A stretch of 56,612 bases of DNA from positions 1-56,612 of the forward strand of contig CASFCH010000045.1 of NCBI GenBank assembly GCA_949293315.1, written 5' to 3'. Origin of the DNA: an uncultured Oscillospiraceae bacterium. GTDB taxonomy: Bacteria > Bacillota > Clostridia > Oscillospirales > Acutalibacteraceae. Position 1 is the first letter of the stretch. The number at the start of each line of letters is the position of its first letter. Made by a program: the position numbers and the translations under genes. A model generated the notes under the pieces. The model searched no databases and had not been told where the DNA came from. It saw nothing but the letters and a program-made list of their open reading frames with translations. This document shows positions 43,689 through 51,371 of this stretch, in pieces.

Positions 43689-44360
43689 TTACGCCTCTCC
43701 TCCGTTTTCCGGCTCCACCGCCCGGCGGACAAAGTCCACCATTTCCCGAATCGTCTCATCGCTGTCCGATACGTCGAGCGCGCCAAAAAACAGCTTTTTC
43801 CGCTCCGAAAAATAGTCCGACGCAAAGGAAAACTGATACATCATCACCAGATTGTCCAGCATAAAGGCGGTGCTGTCGATATCCAGATCTGCCCGCACCC
43901 GCCCGGTGGCCTTATCATTTGCCAGAATATCCTTATAGAGCTTTACCGTCACGCTCTCCGCCTCGCTGGACAGCCGCCCGGAGAGGGCGACGAGGCTCTG
44001 CGACGAACAGTCCAGATAAATCTGCGTAACCTCCGGACGCCGGATCGATACGGCGCGCGCCATCCGCAGCATATCCTCAAACGCAGCCACAACGCCGCCC
44101 GTCACATGGATGCTGGACAGGGCATCGTACAGCGTACGCAGGCAGTACGCCATCACCGTCAGGAACAGCTCCTCCTTGGACTCAAAATAGCTGTACATGG
44201 AACCGATACTGACATCCGCGCGCCGGGCGATCACATTGATATTCGCACCGTTAAAGCCCTTGGAAGCAAACTCATGAATCGCAGCATTTAAAATGCTCTC
44301 CTGACGCTCAGCAGAAGTCCCCGCAAATGCGCCGGGGCTCCTGAAACGCTTCCGGTCCAT
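43689..44360 (-). CDS. TetR/AcrR-family transcription regulator
   Basis: 223 aa. N-terminal helix-turn-helix: NVIARRADVSIGSMYSYFES followed by KEELFLTVMAYC; the C-terminal ligand domain is unique. The ATG at 44360 has GGAGG 6 nt upstream (an ATG two codons earlier overlaps it). It lies 103 nt after the SCP2-like gene, past a hairpin, at the end of the transketolase/aminotransferase operon. It is the obvious candidate regulator of that operon and may bind the palindromes in its leader; the target is inferred. Confidence 0.9.
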   Translation of the reverse strand: MDRKRFRSPGAFAGTSAERQESILNAAIHEFASKGFNGANINVIARRADVSIGSMYSYFESKEELFLTVMAYCLRTLYDALSSIHVTGGVVAAFEDMLRMARAVSIRRPEVTQIYLDCSSQSLVALSGRLSSEAESVTVKLYKDILANDKATGRVRADLDIDSTAFMLDNLVMMYQFSFASDYFSERKKLFFGALDVSDSDETIREMVDFVRRAVEPENGGEA

Positions 44361-44399
44361 CTTCATCCTCCTCCCGGGAACTCCGCAAAGGGCAGAACT

Positions 44400-44423
44400 G
44401 CCCGCCCGCAAGTGCGGGCGGGC
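44400..44423 (-). terminator. GC-rich hairpin between SCP2-like gene and tetR
   Basis: GCCCGCCCGCA / TGCGGGCGGGC with 2-nt loop (about 11 pairs) and no U-run on the minus strand, so it may act as attenuator or an mRNA stabiliser, not a strict terminator. Confidence 0.5.
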
Positions 44424-44463
44424 AATCCCCGATTTTCTTTCCTCTCCTATTTCAGAGGCGTCC

Positions 44464-45273
44464 CTACTTGGCGAGGGCCGCCACTTCCATCATAAAGTTG
44501 CCGATCTGACCGGCGAACTCCGGCGCGCCGTCCAGAATCAGCCGCTTGGCCTTCAGGGCCTCCAGCAGGTCGTCCTTCTGGAGCAGGATGCCCAGCGCAC
44601 AGTCATAGTCCGGGAAGCGCATCTTAAAGAACGGGAGCGCGCGCTTATAGTTGCCGCGGCCCGCCTTGGACTTGCCGGCCTTAATCCGGATGTAGGCGGA
44701 GATGTCGTCATGGCCGTCCACCGCCAGCGCGTAGACGCGGTCCGGGCTGGGCTTCGTCCAGTTGACAACACCCTCGTGCCCCGCCTTGTTCAGCTGGCTG
44801 ATACCGCTGGTGATCAGGTAGAAATAGCACTTGACGAGCAGCTTTTTCGTCGCCTCATCCTCCGGTGCGTCCGTAGCGCCGAGCAGGGAGGCCATCTTCA
44901 AAAGCACCTGCATAAACGCCAGAAAGTCCGGGAATTTTTTCATCTTCACATGAAATTTCGGGAGCGTTGCCGGCCCGATCTTCCCTTTAAAGAACTGGTT
45001 GAGCGCCTGGACGGACTTAAATTCCAGCTCAATGTGCGGATCCTTGGTGATGCGGTCCGTGTGGACAAGCCACTCGCCGCTGTTGATCACAAAGTGGGTG
45101 GCGCGCTTGCCGCCCGGTACCTCCGGGTCGCGTGCGCTGACCTGAATGACCGCGTGTGTGCGGTTGAACTTGTTCCCGAGCTTCGGGATATCCGCCGCAA
45201 TGACCTTTGCAAGGGGCAGGGCGGCATTCAGGAAAATTTTACAGGAATAGAGATCCTCTTTTGTCAATGCCAT
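44464..45273 (-). CDS. Tandem SCP2-like lipid-carrier protein A
   Basis: 269 aa, no signal peptide. I see two SCP2-like sterol-carrier repeats: HIELEFKSVQALNQFFKGK (around residue 80-100), and a second copy after residue 200 with DDLLEALKAKRLILDG. A hydrophobic helical stretch near residues 115-155 could line a lipid pocket. It is paralogous in architecture to protein B at 48.5 kb; the two flank the transketolase and aminotransferase genes. GAGGTG 6 nt before the ATG, overlapping the tktC stop. Family members bind lipids or acyl-CoAs; the ligand here is unknown. Confidence 0.75.
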   Translation of the reverse strand: MALTKEDLYSCKIFLNAALPLAKVIAADIPKLGNKFNRTHAVIQVSARDPEVPGGKRATHFVINSGEWLVHTDRITKDPHIELEFKSVQALNQFFKGKIGPATLPKFHVKMKKFPDFLAFMQVLLKMASLLGATDAPEDEATKKLLVKCYFYLITSGISQLNKAGHEGVVNWTKPSPDRVYALAVDGHDDISAYIRIKAGKSKAGRGNYKRALPFFKMRFPDYDCALGILLQKDDLLEALKAKRLILDGAPEFAGQIGNFMMEVAALAK

Positions 45274-45276
45274 AGA

Positions 45277-46287
45277 TTACACCTCGTCATCCCATGCGTC
45301 GTCTTCCTCGAAGTCCTTGTGCATAACTTCAAGAACCGCCGCCATAATGCCGTTTGCATCGATGCCAAGCGTGGACATGATATCCTCGTGCAGGCCGATC
45401 GGGGCAAACTGATCCGGAACGCCCAGGCGCTTGAACGCGCAGCCCTTGCCGGACTCGGCGATGACATCTGAGACGGCACTGCCAAGGCCGTTGATGATAT
45501 TGTGATCCTCCACGGTGATGATACGGCGGGTATCGACGATCGCCTTCTCGATTGCCTCGCGGTCGATCGGCTTGAGGGTGTGCATATCCAGCACGCGGAT
45601 CTTCAGGCCGTCGCTGACCTCGAGCGCCTTGGCGGCCTGAAGCGCCTGGTACACGCAGGAGCCGCACGCGATGATTGTCAAATCCGTGCCGTCGTTGAGC
45701 ATATGGGCCTTGCCGAATTCAAAGCCGTACTCGGTGTTCTCATACAGCAGGCGGTCGAAGCCGCGGTTGATGCGGATGTAGAACGGGCCGGGCGTCTCAT
45801 ACGCCGCGCGGACGGCGTTGACCGTCTCCATACCGTCTGCGGGGCAGACGAGCTTCATATTCGGCAGCGTGCGCAGCAGGCCAAAGTCGACGATCGCGTG
45901 GTGGGTGGAGCCCGCCTGGCCGAACGAGGTGCCCGCATGGGTGCCGATAATCTTGACATTCGCGTTCTGATAGCAGACGTCCGCGTGCAGCTGATCCGCC
46001 ACGCGCAGCGACGCAAACGTGGACATCGTGGAGATGAAGGGGACAAGGCCCGCCTTCGCCATGCCGGCCGCGATGCCGACCATGTTCTGCTCCGCAATAC
46101 CGACGTTAAAGAAGCGGTCCGGGAACTCCTTCCCGAAGACGCCGATCTTTGTGGAACCACCGAGATCCGCCGTCAGGGCGACGATATCGGGATGCTCCTT
46201 CGCAAGCTCACAGAGCGCCTGGCCGTAGTACTCGGCTGTCGCCATAGCATCGGAGCCAACCGCTGTATAAACCAATCCTCCTGCCAT
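45277..46287 (-). CDS. Transketolase, C-terminal half (pyrimidine and C domains)
   Basis: 336 aa. Thiamine-diphosphate enzyme half. Catalytic Glu E66 in FFNVGIAEQNMVG; the substrate region reads AGTSFGQAGSTHHAIVD instead of the canonical GEDGPTHQ, but the His is present. C-terminal domain present. Together with the N half 2 nt upstream it should be an alpha2beta2 ketol transferase. The deviating substrate loop suggests an unusual acceptor (inference). Cotranscribed with two SCP2-like genes and a class III aminotransferase. Confidence 0.93.
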   Translation of the reverse strand: MAGGLVYTAVGSDAMATAEYYGQALCELAKEHPDIVALTADLGGSTKIGVFGKEFPDRFFNVGIAEQNMVGIAAGMAKAGLVPFISTMSTFASLRVADQLHADVCYQNANVKIIGTHAGTSFGQAGSTHHAIVDFGLLRTLPNMKLVCPADGMETVNAVRAAYETPGPFYIRINRGFDRLLYENTEYGFEFGKAHMLNDGTDLTIIACGSCVYQALQAAKALEVSDGLKIRVLDMHTLKPIDREAIEKAIVDTRRIITVEDHNIINGLGSAVSDVIAESGKGCAFKRLGVPDQFAPIGLHEDIMSTLGIDANGIMAAVLEVMHKDFEEDDAWDDEV

Positions 46288-46289
46288 GA

Positions 46290-47156
46290 TTAAGCCTCCT
46301 TCTCAACACGCGCAACGCGCTTTTTGTATGTCTCATCCAGGCTGGCGGCCGCCTTATCGTGCATATCCTGGTCGATCGCGCCATAGTGCCACTTGTACTG
46401 ATTCTCCATGAAGTCAATGCCGCAGCCCTTGATGGTCTTGGCGATGATCATGGTGGGCTTGCCCTTGCAGGCAAGGCCGTTGTCGATCGCCTCACAGATC
46501 TCCTTGATATTGTTGCCGTCGATCGTAAGGGTGTTGAAGCCAAAGGCCTCAAACTTCTTATCGAGCGGCTCAAGGGCCATCTCCTCCTCCGTGGGGCCGT
46601 CCATCATGAGCATGTTGCGGTCCACAAAGCAGATCAGATTGTCAAGCTTAAACTGGCTGGCGGACATGGCGGCCTCCCAGTTGGAGCCCTCGTCCAGCTC
46701 GCCGTCGCCGAGCATACAATAGGTGATGTAGTCCTTACCGCGGACGCGGGCCGCCAGCGCCGTACCGACGGCGATGGAGAGGCCGTGGCCGAGAGAACCG
46801 GTGGACGCATCCACGCCGACGACCTTATTGGAGTCCAGATGAACGCCCATCTTAGAGCCGGAGAGGTTGAAGGTCTTGAGCTGATCCTTCTCATTCCAGC
46901 CCTTGTCGATCAGAAGCCCGGCATAGCCGATGCCGATGTGGCCCTTGGACAGGATAAAGCGGTCCCTGTCGATCCAGTTGGGATCCTCCACCTTGATGTT
47001 CATATACTTGTAATACAGGCATACGAGCATATCCATTGCGCTCAGGCTGCCGCCGATGTGGCCGCTGCCGGCGCACAGGGTGGTGTCCAGCGTGGTATGC
47101 CGGAGCTGGTTTGCCTTGGCTTCCAGATCAAGCCATTCCTGCTTGGTAAGTGGCAT
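46290..47156 (-). CDS. Transketolase, N-terminal half (thiamine-diphosphate domain)
   Basis: 288 aa. ThDP/Mg2+ motif GDGELDEGSN (150-159). The canonical GHPG at the active site reads SGHIGGSLS, and GHPE region is GVHLDS, so His residues are kept but the surroundings differ. GAGGAGGCAATTTACAATG start is well placed. Forms one functional enzyme with the C half. Split transketolases are common in Bacillota, so the split alone is not unusual. Confidence 0.93.
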   Translation of the reverse strand: MPLTKQEWLDLEAKANQLRHTTLDTTLCAGSGHIGGSLSAMDMLVCLYYKYMNIKVEDPNWIDRDRFILSKGHIGIGYAGLLIDKGWNEKDQLKTFNLSGSKMGVHLDSNKVVGVDASTGSLGHGLSIAVGTALAARVRGKDYITYCMLGDGELDEGSNWEAAMSASQFKLDNLICFVDRNMLMMDGPTEEEMALEPLDKKFEAFGFNTLTIDGNNIKEICEAIDNGLACKGKPTMIIAKTIKGCGIDFMENQYKWHYGAIDQDMHDKAAASLDETYKKRVARVEKEA

Positions 47157-47229
47157 TGTAAATTGCCTCCTCTTTCAAAATTCTTTTCAATCTAAACGGC
47201 ACTGCCAGATGCCGAAAAGGTCTTTGGGA

Positions 47230-48486
47230 TCAGAGCGGATGCCTCTCGCGGACAACCTTAAACGCCTCCTCGGCGATCTCGATCGTGCGGTTGATATCCT
47301 CGTCGGAGAGCGATGCGTTGATGAAATGGTTGTGGTGCGAGGTCAGGAAGACGCCGCGCTTGACCATCTCCGCGATAAACTCCTGATGGATCATCAGGGA
47401 GTCGTCATCCGCCGTGCGCAGGTAGAACAGCGCCGGCGCGCCGGTGGCCTTCAGATGGAAGCCGTGCTCCTTTGCCGCGGCGACGAGGCCGGTGGTGAGC
47501 TTTTCGCCCTTCTCCTTAAAGAGGGCGGGCGCATTGATCTTCTTGAGCTTGTTGATGCAGGCGATGCCGGCCGCAAATGGGACGGCGCTCATCCAGTAGC
47601 TGCCCGTGTAGGTGATGGAGCTGACGACATCCTTGAGGTCGGCGCGGCCGCACAGCGCGGAGACGTTGTAGCCGTTGGCCAGCGCCTTGCAGAAGCAGAT
47701 CAGATCCGCCTTAAAGCCGAAGTAGTGGTCGCTGCCCGCCAGATCCAGACGGAAGCCCGCGCGCACGTCGTCGATGATCAGGACCGTGCCGTTATCGTCG
47801 CAGAGCTTGCGGACCTTTTGCCAGAAGCCGTCCGCCGGGAACTCGTTATCCATAAAGTTGCCGTGCATGTACGGCTGCGCGATGATGCCGGCGATCTCGC
47901 CCTTGTTCTCATCGAACACGCGCTCAAGCGCCGCATAGTCGTTCCAAGGGACGTAGATATTGTTGCAGACCTCCTCCTCGAGGATGCCGGGATAGTCGAG
48001 CTTCTGGGTCCACGGAGATACGCCGTGGTAGTACCCGTTGAAGAAGACGATCTTCTTCCGATGGGTGGCCGCGCGCGCGGTGATGACAGCCAGCGAGGTG
48101 ACGTCATTGCCGTTCTTGGCAAAGAACGCCCAGTCCGCACAGGCGACGGTATCGACCAGCAGCTCCGCAAAGTCCACCATCACAGAGGACGGGATGGTGA
48201 CGCAGTTTTCCTTTTTCAGCTGCTCCAGCGCCGCGGCGTCGACGTCCGGATCGCAGTAGCCGAGCACATTGGGGCCGTAGCCGCACATGTAGTCGATATA
48301 TTTGTTGCCGTCCAGATCCCAGAAATAGGTGCCCTGGGCCTTGGAGGAGTAGAGCGGGAACGCGTCGTTCGGGATGTAGCAGCCCTCGGACGGCCCCTGG
48401 TGGCCATAGATGCCGGACGGAATTACCTTGAACGCCCGGTTGAACATTTCACGGCTCTTGGTATAGGTGTTGATTTTAAAGCTCAT
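47230..48486 (-). CDS. Class III PLP aminotransferase (GSA aminomutase-like)
   Basis: 418 aa. Fold-type I PLP enzyme. PLP-binding Asp D239 in LIIDDVRAGFR, Schiff-base Lys K267 in CKALANGYN, FNGYYHG near 150, and NGNDV in the phosphate region. Similar to glutamate-1-semialdehyde aminomutases and class III aminotransferases, but the heme pathway is not evident here. Could aminate a ketone, possibly the transketolase product. Cotranscribed, 73 nt upstream of the transketolase N half and 15 nt downstream of the second SCP2-like gene. Confidence 0.88.
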   Translation of the reverse strand: MSFKINTYTKSREMFNRAFKVIPSGIYGHQGPSEGCYIPNDAFPLYSSKAQGTYFWDLDGNKYIDYMCGYGPNVLGYCDPDVDAAALEQLKKENCVTIPSSVMVDFAELLVDTVACADWAFFAKNGNDVTSLAVITARAATHRKKIVFFNGYYHGVSPWTQKLDYPGILEEEVCNNIYVPWNDYAALERVFDENKGEIAGIIAQPYMHGNFMDNEFPADGFWQKVRKLCDDNGTVLIIDDVRAGFRLDLAGSDHYFGFKADLICFCKALANGYNVSALCGRADLKDVVSSITYTGSYWMSAVPFAAGIACINKLKKINAPALFKEKGEKLTTGLVAAAKEHGFHLKATGAPALFYLRTADDDSLMIHQEFIAEMVKRGVFLTSHHNHFINASLSDEDINRTIEIAEEAFKVVRERHPL

Positions 48487-48501
48487 AATCCGCGCCCCCT
48501 T

Positions 48502-49269
48502 TTAGGATAAGTACAGGCTGACCCTGTCGAGAATACGGTTGACATTGTCGATCATGTTGACCATGCCGCGCATGGAGATCGTGCCGTCGCAGATGCAGCC
48601 CATTGCGCTTAATTGACCGGAGAGAACGCCGCCGACCACGTCGAGGGAGCTGAACTCCATCGCGGCGCGCGGATGTTCACACGGCTTTTTGATCGTGACC
48701 ATATGATGATCCTTCACGCGCAGCGTGGCGCCGATCGAATCCTTGACGCCCATGGCAATTTCGCCGTCCGGGATCAAGTTGGCGCTGAATTTGCCGCTCT
48801 GGTCGTGATTGGCCACCTGCGAGATGGCCACCGCCGCACAGTAGAGCGTCATCTCAATGCTCTTTTTGCGGAATTCCGGATCCTGCATATCCTCCTCGCT
48901 CGGGCGGAGATACTTGGCGAGCAGATCCGTCAGCGGGACAAACGTCTTGAGCAGGAAGCCGATGTGCGTGAAGCCCTTGGAGGGGATCGGCGTCGTCGTG
49001 CCGTCGATCAGGCCGTTGAACTTCTCGCAGGAGGAAAACGGAAGCTTGACCTCGCAGTCGCGAATTCCGTCCTCCATGCGGCACTTCCCGTTTTTAAACA
49101 GGAGTGTCGCGCTCGGGCCGCCCTTGACCTCAAAGCCGATGCGGATCGGCTTTTTCCCGCTGAGAAGGGCGCTGGCATTCTCGTCCAGTTCACACAGATT
49201 TTCCAGTGTTCCAAGGACGGCAAACATGTTGATGTAGGCCATCGTTTTGGAATCAGTCGTCGTCAGCAA
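48502..49269 (-). CDS. Tandem SCP2-like lipid-carrier protein B
   Basis: 255 aa, first gene of the cluster. Two SCP2-like halves are visible: CEVKLPFSSCEKFNGLIDG (about residue 75-95), with a helical segment after it, and MEFSSLDVVGGVLSGQLSAM in the second half. TTG start at 49269 with GGAGG 8 nt upstream; no signal peptide. Same architecture as protein A at 44.5 kb, but with little identity. Lipid or acyl carrier role inferred. Its leader carries the two operator-like repeats. Confidence 0.75.
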   Translation of the reverse strand: MLTTTDSKTMAYINMFAVLGTLENLCELDENASALLSGKKPIRIGFEVKGGPSATLLFKNGKCRMEDGIRDCEVKLPFSSCEKFNGLIDGTTTPIPSKGFTHIGFLLKTFVPLTDLLAKYLRPSEEDMQDPEFRKKSIEMTLYCAAVAISQVANHDQSGKFSANLIPDGEIAMGVKDSIGATLRVKDHHMVTIKKPCEHPRAAMEFSSLDVVGGVLSGQLSAMGCICDGTISMRGMVNMIDNVNRILDRVSLYLS

Positions 49270-49290
49270 AGTGCATTCCTCCCTGCTTTG

Positions 49291-49308
49291 TGAGCGAGTA
49301 TTCGCTCA
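49291..49308. promoter_or_regulatory. 18-bp palindrome, candidate TetR operator 1
   Basis: TGAGCGA-GTAT-TCGCTCA, seven-bp perfect arms, 9 bp upstream of the Shine-Dalgarno of SCP2-like gene B. Size and symmetry suit a TetR dimer. Which protein binds is not known; as RNA it would also form a hairpin near the ribosome site. Confidence 0.6.
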
Positions 49309-49332
49309 TCCGGCGCCCGCGGGGAGAGATAC

Positions 49333-49350
49333 GGCGAATATCCGCTCGCT
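49333..49350. promoter_or_regulatory. Degenerate second copy of the operator-like site
   Basis: GGCGAATATCCGCTCGCT shares the pattern GCGA-R-TAT-Y-CGCTC with the palindrome at 49291-49308, 42 bp away (four helical turns), matching 12 of 18 positions. Confidence 0.45.
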
Positions 49351-49407
49351 TCGCAACCCCTTGAAAACCGGACGGCCCATACGGATGCTCAAAATATTTA
49401 TACTGCT

Positions 49408-49436
49408 ATTTTAACAAAAGAATAGCGGGATGTCAA
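49408..49436 (-). promoter_or_regulatory. Promoter of the SCP2/aminotransferase/transketolase operon
   Basis: Minus strand TTGACA (49436-49431), 17-nt spacer, TAAAAT (49413-49408). The leader is about 130 nt and contains both operator-like repeats, so repression would act by roadblock or on the RNA. Confidence 0.85.
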
Positions 49437-49507
49437 TTCCATTTTCGTTATTATGACAAACAATCTTCCGCCCGCGTTGTTGGTATATTTGCCCAAAAGG
49501 AAGCCGT

Positions 49508-50344
49508 TCATCCGGCGCTGAGCAGGCCGCTTGTACGCGCATAATGGAACAGATACTGCTGTGCCACTCCCTCAATCCCCCGCGTACACGCCGGAAGACC
49601 CCCGGGGTAAAACGCGGCAATCACGCGCTTCATCCACACGTCCATCGGGCAGATCTCCAGCCGTCCCGCCCCGTAGAGCAGGGTGCAGTCGGCCACCTTA
49701 ATACCCACCCCTGTAATCTGCATCAGCCGGGCGCGCGCCTCGTCAATCGGGATGCAGTCCAGTCCGTCGAGCGGCGCCGTACCGTCCGACACCTTCCGGG
49801 CGGCGTCGATGATATACCGGGCGCGGAATCCCGCCCGCAGCTCCGCCAGATCCTCCGGCTCCAGCGGAGCGAGCCGCTCCGGCGCGGGAAATGCAGAGCC
49901 GCCGCCCGACGCCCTCTCCCCAAAATATTCACACAGCCGGCCGATAATACCCTTGATGCGCGGAATATTATTGTTCTGGGAGATGATAAAGGAACACAGC
50001 GCCTCCCAGGGCTCCTGCCGGAGGATCCGGATACCACGGTTCGTCCGCACGGCACGCGCCAGAACGGGGTCCTCGCACAGGCAGGCGATCATATCCGGAT
50101 AGCTGCGGTCCAGATCAAAATACGGCGCCCAGATCCTGTCAAACACCGCACGGGACGTCTCGTAAAAAGTGATCCGTTCCCCCTCCTGCGAGAGGGTGAG
50201 TGCCTGTCCGCGCACCACGCCGTGCCACCGCCCGTCCTCCGTCCGGGTCCAGCGGAACGCCTGCCCGCAGTCGAGTGTGCGCGCCAGATCCAGACAAGGC
50301 ACCCCTTCCGCCACAATATCCGCACCACATGACCTGATCTCCAC
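49508..50344 (-). CDS. ogg: 8-oxoguanine DNA glycosylase (OGG1-like)
   Basis: 278 aa. Removes 8-oxoguanine and nicks DNA. HhH-GPD core with FIISQNNNIPRIKGIIGRL, the HhH hairpin MQITGVGIKVADC with catalytic Lys K216, and catalytic Asp D235 in CPMDVWMKRV. The N-terminal TBP-like OGG domain is present (CGQAFRWTRTEDGRWHG). GTG 50344 (GGAGG 8 nt upstream) is chosen; GTG 50347 is possible. An in-frame extension to 50632 is AT-rich and not coding. Acts alone as base excision repair gene. Confidence 0.93.
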   Translation of the reverse strand: MEIRSCGADIVAEGVPCLDLARTLDCGQAFRWTRTEDGRWHGVVRGQALTLSQEGERITFYETSRAVFDRIWAPYFDLDRSYPDMIACLCEDPVLARAVRTNRGIRILRQEPWEALCSFIISQNNNIPRIKGIIGRLCEYFGERASGGGSAFPAPERLAPLEPEDLAELRAGFRARYIIDAARKVSDGTAPLDGLDCIPIDEARARLMQITGVGIKVADCTLLYGAGRLEICPMDVWMKRVIAAFYPGGLPACTRGIEGVAQQYLFHYARTSGLLSAG

Positions 50345-50436
50345 CACGCCGGCCTCCCCGCTGAATTGGTCTTTCCGCCTATCATCATACCACGATCCCC
50401 GATAAAAAACCACTAAAATTCTACCTTCCGGCGGGA

Positions 50437-50494
50437 TTTGTAAAGGCAAATAAACAGACTGTATATTTTCATTTACAAACATTTGATTTGTAAA
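50437..50494. repeat. Three TTTGTAAA octamers, one inverted
   Basis: TTTGTAAA at 50437-50444 and 50487-50494, inverted TTTACAAA at 50472-50479. The last two make a palindrome with a 7-bp spacer. Located in the AT-rich divergent intergenic region; binding protein unknown. Confidence 0.6.
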
Positions 50495-50548
50495 GAATTT
50501 CCGTTCACACATATTTTTCCCTGCACTGATGCGCTGATTTTGCCCGAT

Positions 50549-50578
50549 TTGTCCACAGTTTCCACACGGTTTTCCACA
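50549..50578 (+). promoter_or_regulatory. Cluster of three DnaA-box-like 9-mers
   Basis: TTGTCCACA (50549-50557), GTTTCCACA (50558-50566) and TTTTCCACA (50570-50578), one, two and one mismatches from the DnaA box TTATCCACA. All point the same way within 30 bp, in a divergent intergenic region with AT-rich DNA to its left. This could be a DnaA-binding site or part of an origin-like element; no dnaA gene is nearby. Confidence 0.5.
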
Positions 50579-50596
50579 GGAAGCCTCAATTTCAAC

Positions 50597-50611
50597 TATA
50601 CAAACTGTATA
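50597..50611. repeat. Palindrome TATACA-AAC-TGTATA
   Basis: Perfect 6-bp arms with a 3-bp spacer. CTGTATA occurs again at 50458-50464, so an operator function is possible. Lies 78 bp before the ATG of the small gene at 50689. Confidence 0.45.
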
Positions 50612-50688
50612 ACCAGTGCTTTTCCATGGCAAATTATTGGAATAAACCCCTGCCGCATGCGCAAAATAAGGAAAAAGGAGGGATCCGG

Positions 50689-50949
50689 ATGATCAAAGGA
50701 ATTAACAGGCAGGTTGTGGAAATCACGCAGGTGGAAAACGAATATTTTGAACGGATCTTATTGTTTGTAAAGCCGGAGTACTCCACCATCAGCGAGCGCC
50801 AGCTCAAGGAGCGCGCCCAGCAGATCGGAAACAGCGCCGGTTCCCCTCCCGCCGCCCGGATCCGCAACCGCCGGCTGATCCTGACCCTTTGCATGCTCGG
50901 CTCGGCGGGCGCCGGCGCCGCCGTCACAGCGCTGCTGACCCTGCTGTGA
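50689..50949 (+). CDS. Small conserved-looking protein with C-terminal membrane helix
   Basis: 86 aa. A cytoplasmic, amphipathic N-terminal part, GINRQVVEITQVENEYFERI, with a long basic helix following (KERAQQIG), and a single transmembrane helix at the C-terminus (LILTLCMLGSAGAGAAVTALL). Tail-anchored membrane topology. I do not recognise a function; similar small genes occur widely in Clostridia. AAGGAGGG is 6 nt before the ATG; the in-frame ATG at 50626 is not used. Confidence 0.75.
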   Translation: MIKGINRQVVEITQVENEYFERILLFVKPEYSTISERQLKERAQQIGNSAGSPPAARIRNRRLILTLCMLGSAGAGAAVTALLTLL

Positions 50950-50964
50950 GCGGGGCGGGTACAT

Positions 50965-50990
50965 AAAAAGCGGCCGCAATCCGCGGCCGC
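50965..50990 (-). terminator. Terminator of the 51.0-51.4 kb minus-strand gene
   Basis: GCGGCCGC-AATCC-GCGGCCGC (50970-50990); minus-strand product is followed by TTTTT. It lies between convergent genes. Confidence 0.8.
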
Positions 50991-50999
50991 TCAGGTGCA

Positions 51000-51371
51000 T
51001 CATTGTTTTTCTGTTAAATCTTGATCTTCTTGCGTTTCGGGCGTTTGCAGCGCATTCATATCGATCCCCTGCTTTTCCGCAAGCGCCTGTAGCACGCGCT
51101 GCTGCCGATCCGTCTCGGACTGCAGCTTCTCCAGCGCGTCCACGATCTCATCCTGCCGGGCGCGGACCCGCATCTCGCCCCGGATCAGCCGGACCCCAAA
51201 ATAGGAGATCAGCGTCGCTGATACAAGGACGCCAAAGAAGGCGATACTGGCTGAATCTCCATCCATTACGCCAATCAGCCCGAGCAGCATCAGCAGAGCC
51301 ATTACCAGTATCGGCGGAAGAATGATGCTCAGTGCTCCCCAGAGAAAAGTATCCCGATGATAGTCGTTCAT
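51000..51371 (-). CDS. Small membrane protein with coiled-coil tail
   Basis: 123 aa. Two membrane helices (about 10-33 and 42-62), then a charged helical segment (64-105) with heptad-like LEKLQSETDRQQRVLQAL and an acidic C-terminus. Possibly a phage-shock or secretion accessory, but there is no firm family match. Its start ATG at 51371 has no strong ribosome site that I could confirm. Confidence 0.65.
   Translation of the reverse strand: MNDYHRDTFLWGALSIILPPILVMALLMLLGLIGVMDGDSASIAFFGVLVSATLISYFGVRLIRGEMRVRARQDEIVDALEKLQSETDRQQRVLQALAEKQGIDMNALQTPETQEDQDLTEKQ

Noticed and set aside
50345-50632. N-terminal extension of the OGG gene
   Set aside because: AT-rich non-coding DNA with DnaA-like boxes; a GTG with GGAGG lies at the start of the homologous region.
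50345-50688. Confident annotation of a chromosomal origin
   Set aside because: DnaA-like boxes are present but dnaA/dnaN are not, and GC skew as counted by eye did not clearly switch; kept only as a finding.
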